A stretch of 64,000 nt of DNA, taken from the NCBI RefSeq assembly GCF_039534085.1, contig NZ_BAAAUT010000003.1, forward strand, positions 124,001 to 188,000. Reading direction: 5' to 3'. Made by a program: the position numbers and the translations under genes. Source of the stretch: Planomonospora_B alba. GTDB lineage: Bacteria > Actinomycetota > Actinomycetes > Streptosporangiales > Streptosporangiaceae. The notes beneath the pieces were generated by a model that did not search any database, was not told the origin of the DNA, and saw only the letters and a list, made by a program, of their open reading frames with translations. Position 1 is the first letter of the stretch; every line of letters begins with the position of its first letter. This document shows, piece after piece, positions 35,475-43,052 of the stretch.

Positions 35475-36656
35475 GTGCCTGCGACCGAGATCCGCCCGCC
35501 GCTGCTCAGCCGGGTGCCCTGCCGGGCCTGGGTGCTGCTCGACGGCCTGTGGGCGCTGGGGGTGGGGCTTTCCTATGTGGCGTTGGTGACGTACCACGGC
35601 ACGGGATGGGTGGGTGTCGTCTCGGCGCTGGCCATGACGTTGCCGCTGGCCGTGCGGAGGATCTGGCCGCGCAGCGTGTTCTGCCTGGTCGCCGCTTGCG
35701 CACTGTGGATGCAGGCACTGATTCCGACCGGGGCGGAGCTCCTGGCCCAGCCCGTGGCCCTCTACATGGTCGGGCGGTCGGTGGGCGGCCGGTGGGCGGG
35801 CGGCGCGCTGGCGACGGCGCTTGCGGTGGCGGGGATCGCGCTGCTCCGGCCTCCGGTGGACCGCACGATGGTCATGCAGGCCCTGCTGGCGGGCGGGGTG
35901 CTGGTGGCGTTCTGGGCAGCCGGGCTGATGATGCGCGAGCGCGGAATCTACATCGAGCGGCTGGCCGCGCACGCCGAGGAGCGTGTCAGGACGGGGATGG
36001 CCGAGGAACGTCTGCGCATCGCCAGGGAACTGCACGACATCGTGGGGCACAGCCTCAGCACGATCGCCGTGCAGGCGGGGGTCGCCGCACACGTGGGCAG
36101 GCCGGAGGTGATGTCCGGGGCGCTGTGCTCCATCGGCGAGACCACCAGGTCGGCGCTGCAGGAAACCCGGCGCGTACTGGGCGTCCTGCGTGAGGACGGC
36201 GAGGCCTCGCTCGCGCCCGCTCCCACCCTGTCCGACCTCCCCGAGCTGGTCGAGCGGACGCGGGCGGCGGGGATCCAGGTGACGCTGTCCGTCACCGGTG
36301 ACGTACCGCACGCGCTGGGACTGACCGTGTACCGAATCGTCCAGGAGGCGCTGACCAACGTGATCAAACATGCCGGGGCAGGCCACTCCTGCGTGACGGT
36401 GGCGCAGGAGGCGGACGGCACACGGGTGGAGGTGGTCGACGACGGGCCGGGAGGTACGCCGGGGGCGTCCGGCCACGGGCTGGCCGGGTTGCGGGAGCGG
36501 GTGCGCATGTTCGGCGGCGTCTTCGAGGCGGGGCCCCGGCCGCTCCATGGCTTCCGCGTGTACGCCTTGCTTCCGCCACAGGACGCGACCGGGCGCCCGG
36601 ACCGGACGGGGAGCCGGATGACGCCGGGACACGCGGCGCCGGCGGAGCGGCGATGA
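35475..36656 (+). CDS. HisKA_3-type sensor histidine kinase
   Basis: 393 residues from GTG 35475; the closely spaced TACCGT -10 suggests a leaderless transcript. Four to five membrane helices in the first ~150 residues (WVLLDGLWALGVGLSYVALV, VFCLVAACALWMQ, GGALATALAVAGIALL, ALLAGGVLVAFWAAGLMM), then the HisKA_3 phospho-acceptor motif RIARELHDIVGHSLSTIAVQAG and the ATPase with VYRIVQEALTNVIKHA and HGLAGLRERV. The intramembrane-sensing layout is common in kinases controlling antibiotic ABC exporters. Its stop overlaps the regulator start (ATGA). Confidence 0.9.
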   Translation: MPATEIRPPLLSRVPCRAWVLLDGLWALGVGLSYVALVTYHGTGWVGVVSALAMTLPLAVRRIWPRSVFCLVAACALWMQALIPTGAELLAQPVALYMVGRSVGGRWAGGALATALAVAGIALLRPPVDRTMVMQALLAGGVLVAFWAAGLMMRERGIYIERLAAHAEERVRTGMAEERLRIARELHDIVGHSLSTIAVQAGVAAHVGRPEVMSGALCSIGETTRSALQETRRVLGVLREDGEASLAPAPTLSDLPELVERTRAAGIQVTLSVTGDVPHALGLTVYRIVQEALTNVIKHAGAGHSCVTVAQEADGTRVEVVDDGPGGTPGASGHGLAGLRERVRMFGGVFEAGPRPLHGFRVYALLPPQDATGRPDRTGSRMTPGHAAPAERR

Positions 36657-37288
36657 CCACGCGGGTGGTGGTGGCCGATGACGAGGCGCTGGTCCGAGGG
36701 GGTTTCCGGCTGCTCGTCGACAGCGCGCCGGGTCTGTCCGTGGTCGGGGAGGCGGCCACCGGCAAGGAGGCGGTGGAGGTCACCCGCCGCGAGCGGCCCG
36801 ACGTGGTGCTCATGGACGTGCGCATGCCTGTCATGGACGGTATCGAGGCGACCCGCCAGATCTGCTCCGCGCAGCCGGGGGTCCGGGTTCTCATCGTGAC
36901 CACATTCGACCTGGACGAGTACGTCTACGGCGCGTTGCGCTCCGGCGCCGCGGGCTTCGTGCTCAAGGACACCTTGCCGCCGGACCTGCTCCAGGCCATC
37001 CACGTGATCGCCGGAGGGGAGTCGCTGCTCGCGCCCACCGTCACCCGGCGGCTCATCGAACGCCACGTGGCCCGTGTGCCCCCACCCCGGCATCTGCAGA
37101 TCACCGACCGCGAGCGAGAGGTGCTCGTCCTGATCGCCAAAGGCCTGTCCAACCAGGAGATCGGCGCTGAGCTCTGCCTCAGCCACGGTACGGTGAAAAC
37201 ACACGTCGGCCACCTGCTGGCCAAGCTCGGCGCGCGCAGCCGGGTGCACCTGGTGATCACCGCCTACGAAGCGGGATTGGTGCCCTGA
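36653..37288 (+). CDS. NarL-family response regulator
   Basis: 211 residues from ATG 36653. Receiver: VVADDEALVRGGF, phospho-acceptor Asp in VVLMDVRMPVMDG, KD in LKDTLPPDLLQ. LuxR-type helix-turn-helix: ITDREREVLVLIAKGLSNQEIGAELCLSHGTVKTHVGHLLAKLGARSR. Cognate to the overlapping kinase. Predicted target is the inverted-repeat pair upstream of the kinase, which also faces the ABC exporter operon. It ends eight bases from the convergent acyl-CoA dehydrogenase gene, leaving no room for a separate terminator. Confidence 0.93.
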   Translation: MTTRVVVADDEALVRGGFRLLVDSAPGLSVVGEAATGKEAVEVTRRERPDVVLMDVRMPVMDGIEATRQICSAQPGVRVLIVTTFDLDEYVYGALRSGAAGFVLKDTLPPDLLQAIHVIAGGESLLAPTVTRRLIERHVARVPPPRHLQITDREREVLVLIAKGLSNQEIGAELCLSHGTVKTHVGHLLAKLGARSRVHLVITAYEAGLVP

Positions 37289-37295
37289 CCTGCCC

Positions 37296-38498
37296 TCAGG
37301 CCAGGTACGGCCTCAGCTCCCGGCGGGCGACGGTCCGGACGTGGACCTCGTCCGGGCCGTCGAAGATGCGCATCGCGCGGGCCTGGGCGTACATCAGCGC
37401 CAGCGGGACGTCGTCGCTGACGCCCATGCCGCCGTGCACCTGGATCGCGCGGTCGATGACCTCGCAGGCCATCCGGGGGGCGACCACCTTGATGGCGGCG
37501 ATCTCGGTGGCGGCGGCCTTCGCGCCCACGGTGTCGATCATCCAGGCGGCCTTCAGGGTGAGCAGCCGGGCCTGCTCGACGGCCAGCCGGGACTCGGCGA
37601 TCTGCTGCTGGACGACGCCCTGCTCGGCCAGCGTCCGGCCGAAGGCCACGCGGCTCGCGGCGCGGGCGCACATCAGCTCCAGCGCGCGCTCGGCCATGCC
37701 GACGGCGCGCATGCAGTGGTGGATGCGGCCGGGCCCGAGCCGGGCCTGGGCGATGCGGAAGCCGTCGCCCTCGGAGCCGATCAGGTTCTCCGCGGGCACC
37801 CGCACGTCGGTGAAGACGATCTCGGAGTGGCCGTGCTGCTCCTGGTAGCCGAAGAGCGGCAGGTGGCGGACGACCTCGACACCCGGGGTGTCCATCGGGA
37901 CCAGGACCATCGACTGCTGCCGGTGGGCCGGGGCCTGCGGATCGGTCTTGCCCATCACGATCATGATCTCGCAGCGGGGGTCGGCCGCGCCGGTGATGAA
38001 CCACTTGCGGCCGTTGACCACGTACTCGGAGCCGTCGCGGGTGATCGAGGTGGCGATGTTGGTGGCGTCGCTGGAGGCCACCGCGGGCTCGGTCATCGCG
38101 AACGCCGAGCGGATCTCGCCGTCGAGCAGGGGCCGGAGCCAGCGCTCCCGCTGCCCGGGCGAGCCGAACATGTGCAGGACCTCCATGTTCCCGGTGTCGG
38201 GAGCGGCGCAGTTCAGCGCCTCGGGGGCCAGGTCGACGGAGCGGCCGGTGACCTCGGCCAGCGTGGCGTAGTCGAGCACGGACAGGCCGGACTCGGCGGG
38301 CAGGAACAGGTTCCACAGGCCCCGCGAGCGGGCCTCCGCCTTGAGCTCCTCCACCACCGGGGGCAGGGTGTGGTCGTCGTGCCCGCGGGCCGCCCGCCAC
38401 GCGTGGTAGACCGGTTCCGCCGGATAGACGTGGGACGCCATGAAATCGTTGAGGTCGGCGAGATACTTCTCCGCCTTCGAGCTGAGCGCGAAGTCCAT
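37296..38498 (-). CDS. Acyl-CoA dehydrogenase
   Basis: 400 residues from ATG 38498. ACAD family features: N-terminal helical domain MDFALSSKAEKYLADLNDFM, the flavin-binding FAMTEPAVASSDATNI and WFITGAADPRCEIMIVMGKT, and the C-terminal FGRTLAEQGVVQQQIAESR followed by IQVHGGMGVSDDVPLALMYAQARAMRIFDGPDEVH; the catalytic region agrees with medium/long-chain or ACAD10/11-like enzymes. It oxidises acyl-CoA to enoyl-CoA with FAD. Chain length cannot be read from sequence. Divergent from a HAD gene; a palindromic operator lies between. Confidence 0.93.
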   Translation of the reverse strand: MDFALSSKAEKYLADLNDFMASHVYPAEPVYHAWRAARGHDDHTLPPVVEELKAEARSRGLWNLFLPAESGLSVLDYATLAEVTGRSVDLAPEALNCAAPDTGNMEVLHMFGSPGQRERWLRPLLDGEIRSAFAMTEPAVASSDATNIATSITRDGSEYVVNGRKWFITGAADPRCEIMIVMGKTDPQAPAHRQQSMVLVPMDTPGVEVVRHLPLFGYQEQHGHSEIVFTDVRVPAENLIGSEGDGFRIAQARLGPGRIHHCMRAVGMAERALELMCARAASRVAFGRTLAEQGVVQQQIAESRLAVEQARLLTLKAAWMIDTVGAKAAATEIAAIKVVAPRMACEVIDRAIQVHGGMGVSDDVPLALMYAQARAMRIFDGPDEVHVRTVARRELRPYLA

Positions 38499-38548
38499 GG
38501 CCGCCAGTCTGACACCGCCCGTTTTCCCCGGCTCCGTCGGCTGCGCCT

Positions 38549-38563
38549 AACCTGTAACAGGTT
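38549..38563. promoter_or_regulatory. Palindromic operator candidate
   Basis: AACCTGT-A-ACAGGTT, perfect 7-bp arms with a one-base centre, between the acyl-CoA dehydrogenase and HAD genes. Similar to sites of TetR-type lipid-catabolism repressors, but no regulator gene is adjacent. Confidence 0.55.
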
Positions 38564-38582
38564 CTGTGCACGAGGAGGCGGG

Positions 38583-39227
38583 ATGTTCAAGGGCGTGCTG
38601 ATCGACTGGGGCGGGGTGCTCACCACGGGGCTGCGCGAGGCGATCGACGTGTGGATCGCCGCCGAGCGCATCGACCCCGGCCGCTACCGCGACGTGATGC
38701 GCGAGCTGGTCGTGCAGGCCTACGAGGCGGGCCCGGACGGCGAGAACCTCATCCACGCCCTGGAGCGCGGCGAGATCTCCGCGCTGGACTTCGAGCGCGA
38801 CCTGGCGCGCAGGCTGCTCACGCTGGACGGCGTGCCGCCGGTCGCCGAGGGGCTGCTGACCCGGATGTTCGCCGGCTTCCAGCCGGTCCAGCCGATGTAC
38901 GACATGCTGGCCGCCGCCCGCGCCGCCGGGCTGAAGACCTGCCTGCTCTCCAACTCCTGGGCCAACGACTACCCCCGCGACTCCTGGGACGGCCTCTTCG
39001 ACCAGGTGGTCATCTCCGGGGAGGTCGGCATGCGCAAGCCGGAGCCGAGGATCTTCGAGTACGCCCTGGACCTCGTCGGGCTCTCCGGGCCCGAGTGCGT
39101 GTTCATCGACGACATCGAGGCCAACGTCACGGCGGCCCGCGCGCTGGGCATCACCGGCGTGCACCACCGGGAGCCCGCGGAGACCATCGCCCACCTGGAG
39201 GGGCTGTTCGGCGTCCGGCTGCGCTGA
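38583..39227 (+). CDS. HAD-family hydrolase (epoxide-hydrolase N-terminal/dehalogenase-like)
   Basis: 214 residues; ATG 38583 directly after GAGGAGGCGG. HAD motifs: I in GVLIDWGGVLTTG (the DxGGVLT form), II LLSNSW, III in MRKPEPRIFEYAL, IV FIDDIEANVTAARALG. This GGVLT subgroup (HAD-IA, subfamily 3) includes soluble epoxide hydrolase N-terminal phosphatases. It often accompanies acyl-CoA dehydrogenases of the ACAD10/11 kind, with which it is divergent here across a shared palindrome. Probably a cytosolic phosphatase; substrate unknown. Confidence 0.9.
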   Translation: MFKGVLIDWGGVLTTGLREAIDVWIAAERIDPGRYRDVMRELVVQAYEAGPDGENLIHALERGEISALDFERDLARRLLTLDGVPPVAEGLLTRMFAGFQPVQPMYDMLAAARAAGLKTCLLSNSWANDYPRDSWDGLFDQVVISGEVGMRKPEPRIFEYALDLVGLSGPECVFIDDIEANVTAARALGITGVHHREPAETIAHLEGLFGVRLR

Positions 39228-39371
39228 CGCGCCGCGCCGTGCCTCGCGGGCCGGTCGCGCGGGCTGGCAGACTCGGGTGGGATCCGGCGCCGGACCGCCG
39301 CGCCGTGCAAGCCGCCGTACAAGCCGTGGTACGGGCCGCGCCAGCGGCCCGCCGAACAGATCGAGGAACGG

Positions 39372-39878
39372 ATGCGCGTCTACCTGCCGTGCACGCTTCC
39401 CGCGCTGGCCCGCGTGGCCGCCGCCGGGGAGCTCGGACCGGCTCCGCTGACCGGGTACGCGGTGACCCCCGCGCTGGTCGAGTGGTACGCCTCGGGGGAC
39501 ACCGAGGAACTGGAGTACGTCGCCCTGACCGACGCGGCGCGGTCGTCCCTGCGGATGCTGGCCGCCGACCGCGCGGACGGGGTGAAGGCCGCGGCCCGCC
39601 GGGTGGTCGTCGCGGCCGAGGTGCCGGACGGGATCGTGGAGGCGGGCGCCGACCTCGAGGAGCGCTCCCGGGTCCGGCTCACGCGGGCGGTCACGATGAA
39701 GGAGATCGCCGCCGTCCACGTGGACGACCCCTCGGCCTCCGGTGACGTGGAGGCCGCCCTCGCCGCGCTGCCCGCGGCCGACGCCGGCGACGACGACGCG
39801 CGGTTCACCGTGGACGGCGCCGAGGCCCACGAGCTCATGTGGTACGCCACCCAGGAGATCCCCGACCTGGTCGGGTGA
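39372..39878 (+). CDS. DUF6912-family protein
   Basis: 168 residues; ATG 39372 with GAGGAACGG upstream. It begins MRVYLPCTLPALARVAAAGELGPAPLTGYAVTPALVEWY, the hallmark of an actinobacterial family of unknown function (DUF6912 by recollection). Further conserved stretches are AARRVVVAAEVPDG and HELMWYATQEIPDLV at the C-terminus. No signal peptide, membrane helix or catalytic motif. Commonly located by HAD phosphatases, as here on both sides. Confidence 0.75.
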   Translation: MRVYLPCTLPALARVAAAGELGPAPLTGYAVTPALVEWYASGDTEELEYVALTDAARSSLRMLAADRADGVKAAARRVVVAAEVPDGIVEAGADLEERSRVRLTRAVTMKEIAAVHVDDPSASGDVEAALAALPAADAGDDDARFTVDGAEAHELMWYATQEIPDLVG

Positions 39879-39931
39879 GGTTTTTATCCCGGTGCGGGGC
39901 GCTCGGGGCGCTGGATAGTCTTGAGGGCGAT

Positions 39932-40567
39932 ATGAGACACATCGTTTGGGACTGGAACGGCACCCTCTTCGACGACATCGACGCCGTGGTGCGGGCGACG
40001 AACGCGGTCTTCGAGCCCTACGGCGTCGGCGCCTACGACGCCGAGGGCTTCCGCGCGGTCTACACCCGCCCGATCTGGACGGCCTACGAGCGCATGCTCG
40101 GCCGCCCGCTGGCCGACGGCGAGTGGGAGCGCATGGACGCGGGCTTCCACGACCACTACCACCGGCTGATGCTGGAGTGCGGTCTCGCGGCCGACGCGCT
40201 CTCCACCCTCCAGGCGTGGGAGCGGGAGGGCGGCCGGCAGTCGCTGCTGTCCATGTGGTGGCACGAGCGGCTGACCGCCAAGGTCGCCGAGTACGGCATC
40301 GACCGGCACTTCACCCGGGTCGACGGGCTGCTGCACACGGTCCCCGGCGGGCACAAGGCCGAATCCATGGTCAGCCACCTGGCCGCCCTCGGCGTGGACC
40401 CGGCCGACGTGCTGGTGATCGGCGACAGCATCGACGACGCGCACGCCGCGCAGCACGTCGGGGCCCGCGCGGTGCTCTACACCGGCGGCATGACCAGCCG
40501 CGCCGAGCTGAAGGCGACGGGCCTGCCCGTCGTGGACACCCTCACGGACGCCCTGGACTACGCCTGA
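39932..40567 (+). CDS. HAD hydrolase, phosphoglycolate phosphatase-like
   Basis: 211 residues; ATG 39932 follows TTGAGGGCG. Motif I HIVWDWNGTLFDD (DxNGT variant), helical cap, motif III HKAESMVSHL, motif IV VIGDSIDDAHAAQHVG, then LYTGGMTS. The enzyme class is small-molecule phosphatase of the PGPase/Gph group; substrate undetermined. It is 53 nt downstream of the DUF6912 gene and could be co-transcribed, although GATAGT at about 39914 might be a promoter of its own. A 10-bp hairpin and an 18-bp minisatellite follow. Confidence 0.88.
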   Translation: MRHIVWDWNGTLFDDIDAVVRATNAVFEPYGVGAYDAEGFRAVYTRPIWTAYERMLGRPLADGEWERMDAGFHDHYHRLMLECGLAADALSTLQAWEREGGRQSLLSMWWHERLTAKVAEYGIDRHFTRVDGLLHTVPGGHKAESMVSHLAALGVDPADVLVIGDSIDDAHAAQHVGARAVLYTGGMTSRAELKATGLPVVDTLTDALDYA

Positions 40568-40586
40568 CGGCCGCGCCCTGACCGGT

Positions 40587-40611
40587 CCGCCGGGCGCTCT
40601 CCGCCCGGCGG
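40587..40611 (+). terminator. Hairpin after the HAD gene
   Basis: CCGCCGGGCG (40587-40596) pairs with CGCCCGGCGG (40602-40611) around the loop CTCTC, 20 nt after the stop codon. Confidence 0.55.
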
Positions 40612-40676
40612 CCCGGTCCCGTCCGGCGGCCCGGTCCCGTCCGGCGGCCCGGTCCCGTCCGGCGGCCCGGTCCCGC
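40607..40676 (+). repeat. 18-bp tandem repeat, about 4 copies
   Basis: Unit GGCGGCCCGGTCCCGTCC starts at 40607, 40625, 40643 and 40661 (the last copy partial). Located between two HAD genes; it has no spacers and no evident coding role. Confidence 0.85.
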
Positions 40677-40713
40677 GCGGGCCTTCCCGCCCGGCGGAGC
40701 GGACGTTTCGGGC

Positions 40714-41493
40714 ATGGGAGGCGGACAGGGCGCGGCGCCGGCCGTACCCTGGCATCCCCTCTCATCTCCGGAGGTCACGATCAACCGCCTCGTTCTCTGG
40801 AACGTCGATCTGACCCTGGTCGACGTGGCCATCGTCACCCGCGACGCCTACGCGGACGCCTTCCGCCAGGTCACCGGCCGGCCGCTGGTGAAGCTCACCC
40901 AGCACAACGGCCGCCCGGACTCCGAGATCGTCTTCGAGACCCTGGCCATCAACGGGGTCGCCGCCACCGACGAGGACCTGCCGCGCTTCCTGGACGCGCT
41001 GGCCGCCTCCTTCGCCGCCCGCCGCAAGCGGCTGGCCGAGGAGGGCAGGGCGCTGCCCGGCGCGAAGGACGCGCTCAAGGCGGTGTCCCGGCTCGGCGGC
41101 ACGGTGCAGTCGGTGCTCACCGGCACCATCCGGAGCAACGCGGTGCACAAGCTGGCCGCCTTCGGCCTGGACGAGTACGTCGATGTGGAGGTCGGCGGCT
41201 ACGGCGAGGAGGTCTACCCCAAGGCCACCCTGCTCCAGGTCGCGCAGGGCAGGGCGGCGCGCAAGCACGGCGCGGCCTTCGACGGGCGCAACACCGTGCT
41301 GATCGGCGACTCGGCCCGGGACGTGCAGGCGGCGAAGATCGCCGGGGCCGCGATGATCGCCGTCGCCACCGGCCGGACCCTCGCGAGCGAGCTGCGCGAG
41401 GAGGGCGCGGACGTGGTCCTGCCCGACCTGTCCGATCCGGCCCGGCTCGTCGAGGCCGTGACCCGCCTCACCTCGCCCGCCCGGACCGGCTGA
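40714..41493 (+). CDS. HAD hydrolase with uncertain start
   Basis: 259 residues if read from ATG 40714. HAD motifs: VLWNVDLTLVDVA (DxDxT with Asn in the first position, LWNVDLTLV), VLTGTIRS, and IGDSARDVQAAKIAG. Relatives start only two or three residues before RLVLW. There the sequence has GGAGG at 40770-40774 and five bases later ATC at 40780 in frame, not a normal start codon; ATG 40714 lacks a good ribosome site and lies upstream of a TACCCT -10-like element (40745). Either the 22-residue extension is real or the start is non-canonical. The first Asp of motif I appears replaced by Asn, which would weaken phosphatase activity. Its stop lies in a terminator stem. Confidence 0.8.
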   Translation: MGGGQGAAPAVPWHPLSSPEVTINRLVLWNVDLTLVDVAIVTRDAYADAFRQVTGRPLVKLTQHNGRPDSEIVFETLAINGVAATDEDLPRFLDALAASFAARRKRLAEEGRALPGAKDALKAVSRLGGTVQSVLTGTIRSNAVHKLAAFGLDEYVDVEVGGYGEEVYPKATLLQVAQGRAARKHGAAFDGRNTVLIGDSARDVQAAKIAGAAMIAVATGRTLASELREEGADVVLPDLSDPARLVEAVTRLTSPARTG

Positions 41494-41526
41494 GCCGGCC
41501 CGGGCGCCCGGGCCGGCTCAGCCGGT
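41485..41526. terminator. Bidirectional terminator, 20-bp stem
   Basis: ACCGGCTGAGCCGGCCCGGG (41485-41504) is perfectly complementary to 41507-41526. The HAD stop codon is inside the left arm. It also serves the convergent MATE gene, ending 25 nt away. Confidence 0.85.
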
Positions 41527-41550
41527 CTGCGAGGGCCAGGCGGAGCCGCT

Positions 41551-42942
41551 TCACCCCACGGCCAGGGGCGTCCGCGCGCTGTGCCGGACGAAGCCGGTGA
41601 GCTGCAGTGCGAAGATGAGCACGGCGCCGACGGCCATCGCCGTCCACAGGCCGGTCAGTCCCCAGGCGGCCGTCGCGGGGAGCGCCGCCAGGGCGAGCAG
41701 GCCGTAGCCGGCCACGGCCGCGAGCAGGCCCCAGGACGGGCGCTTGAGCCCGACCAGGCAGGCGCTCATCACGATCCCGCAGCCGTTGGCCACGGCGTAG
41801 ACGACCATCGGCGGGAGCAGGTCGGCGACCAGCGAGGCCACCTCCGCGTCCGTGGTGAACAGCCCGGTCACGGCGCTCCCGGAGCAGAGCAGCACGAGCG
41901 CGCCGCAGGCCGCCCCGGCTCCCGCCAGCGACAGGGCGGCGCGGCCGACCCGGCGGACCTCGGCGGAGGACCCGGCGGGGCAGGAGCCGGGAGACGCGGC
42001 CCGGGTGATCTCCGGCGCCGTCGCCTGGCCGACGGAGAAGGCGGCCAGCGCCAGGAGCTCGGCCAGCGACCGGAGGACCGCATGGGCCGCCGCGCCCTGT
42101 GCGCCCGTGCGCGCGGCGACGTAGGTCGCGCCCCCCAGGACGGCGAACTTGACGATCAGAGCGGTGGACATCGGGACGCCCACCCGCGCCATGCGTGCGA
42201 TCTCGCGGGGACGGGGACGTACCGGCCACAGCGACCATGCCGGGGACCGCCACCGGGACGGCCGCGCCGCCGGCCCGGCCAGTCCGGGCACCCGCAGCAG
42301 GCAGATGTTGGACACCGTCACGGACACGGCCGTGGAGGCCACCAGCGCGAGGCCGATGCCGTCGACGCCCAAGCCGGGCGTGAGCAGGAGGATCAGACCG
42401 ACCTGGACGGCCGTGCCCGACAGGCTCGACCAGAGCACCTGGCGGCTGCGGCCCAGCGCGACCAGCACCGTGTTGGCGCCGCCGCCCGCGGCGAACAGCA
42501 GCACCTCCAGCGCGAGCAACGGCGGCAGGGCACCGAGCCCGTCGACCACCTCGCCGGGCGCACCCGCGGCCCGTGCGAGCGGCGGGACGCAGAGCACGAC
42601 ACCCGCACCCGCGGTCCCGAACGCCAGGGACAGCCAGCGCGCGTCCCGCAGGACCGGCAGGGCACGGGCCGGGTCGTCGCGGTGGGGCGCCACGAACGGA
42701 GCCAGGCCGCGCAGCCCGGCGGCGACGGCGGCGGTGACAGGGGAGAGCACGGCACTCGCGAGGGCGAAGGCGGCCAACGCGGCGGTCTCCCGCCGCCCGA
42801 GGGCGACGGTGCCGACCAACTGCGCGACGACTGACACGGACATGGACAGCAGGAGCGGGACGGCGGCGCCGAGGATCGCGCGGTGGGGTGTGCGCGCGGG
42901 AACGGGGGAGGCGGGGCCGGGGGGAACGGAGGGAGAGGTCAT
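41551..42942 (-). CDS. MATE-family efflux transporter
   Basis: 463 residues from ATG 42942. About twelve hydrophobic segments in two similar halves, as in MATE exporters: N-half ILGAAVPLLLSMSVSVVAQLVGTVALGRRETAALAAFALA, C-half beginning ARMARVGVPMSTALIVKFAVLGGATYVAARTGAQG and closing with WGLTGLWTAMAVGAVLIFALQL. Sodium- or proton-driven drug export is the family function. It has its own perfect TATAAT -10 on the minus strand and lies 110 nt after the penicillin-binding protein gene. Flippase (MurJ-like) roles are less likely at this size. Confidence 0.85.
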   Translation of the reverse strand: MTSPSVPPGPASPVPARTPHRAILGAAVPLLLSMSVSVVAQLVGTVALGRRETAALAAFALASAVLSPVTAAVAAGLRGLAPFVAPHRDDPARALPVLRDARWLSLAFGTAGAGVVLCVPPLARAAGAPGEVVDGLGALPPLLALEVLLFAAGGGANTVLVALGRSRQVLWSSLSGTAVQVGLILLLTPGLGVDGIGLALVASTAVSVTVSNICLLRVPGLAGPAARPSRWRSPAWSLWPVRPRPREIARMARVGVPMSTALIVKFAVLGGATYVAARTGAQGAAAHAVLRSLAELLALAAFSVGQATAPEITRAASPGSCPAGSSAEVRRVGRAALSLAGAGAACGALVLLCSGSAVTGLFTTDAEVASLVADLLPPMVVYAVANGCGIVMSACLVGLKRPSWGLLAAVAGYGLLALAALPATAAWGLTGLWTAMAVGAVLIFALQLTGFVRHSARTPLAVG

Positions 42943-42987
42943 GAAAAGCAGAATCCCGGGAGGGGTGGCCGCCCGGGATGCATGATC

Positions 42988-42998
42988 ATTATATCAGT
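42988..42998 (-). promoter_or_regulatory. MATE promoter -10 with ACTGATATA element
   Basis: On the minus strand TATAAT (42993-42988) is a perfect -10, about 46 nt before the MATE ATG. It overlaps ACTGATATA (42998-42990), a 9-mer also present between the PBP and LysR genes at 44660-44668. Confidence 0.55.
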
Positions 42999-43052
42999 GG
43001 TCGACGCGGTCCGATACCGATCAGCCATCCGCGCCGGACGGCGCGGCTGCGG

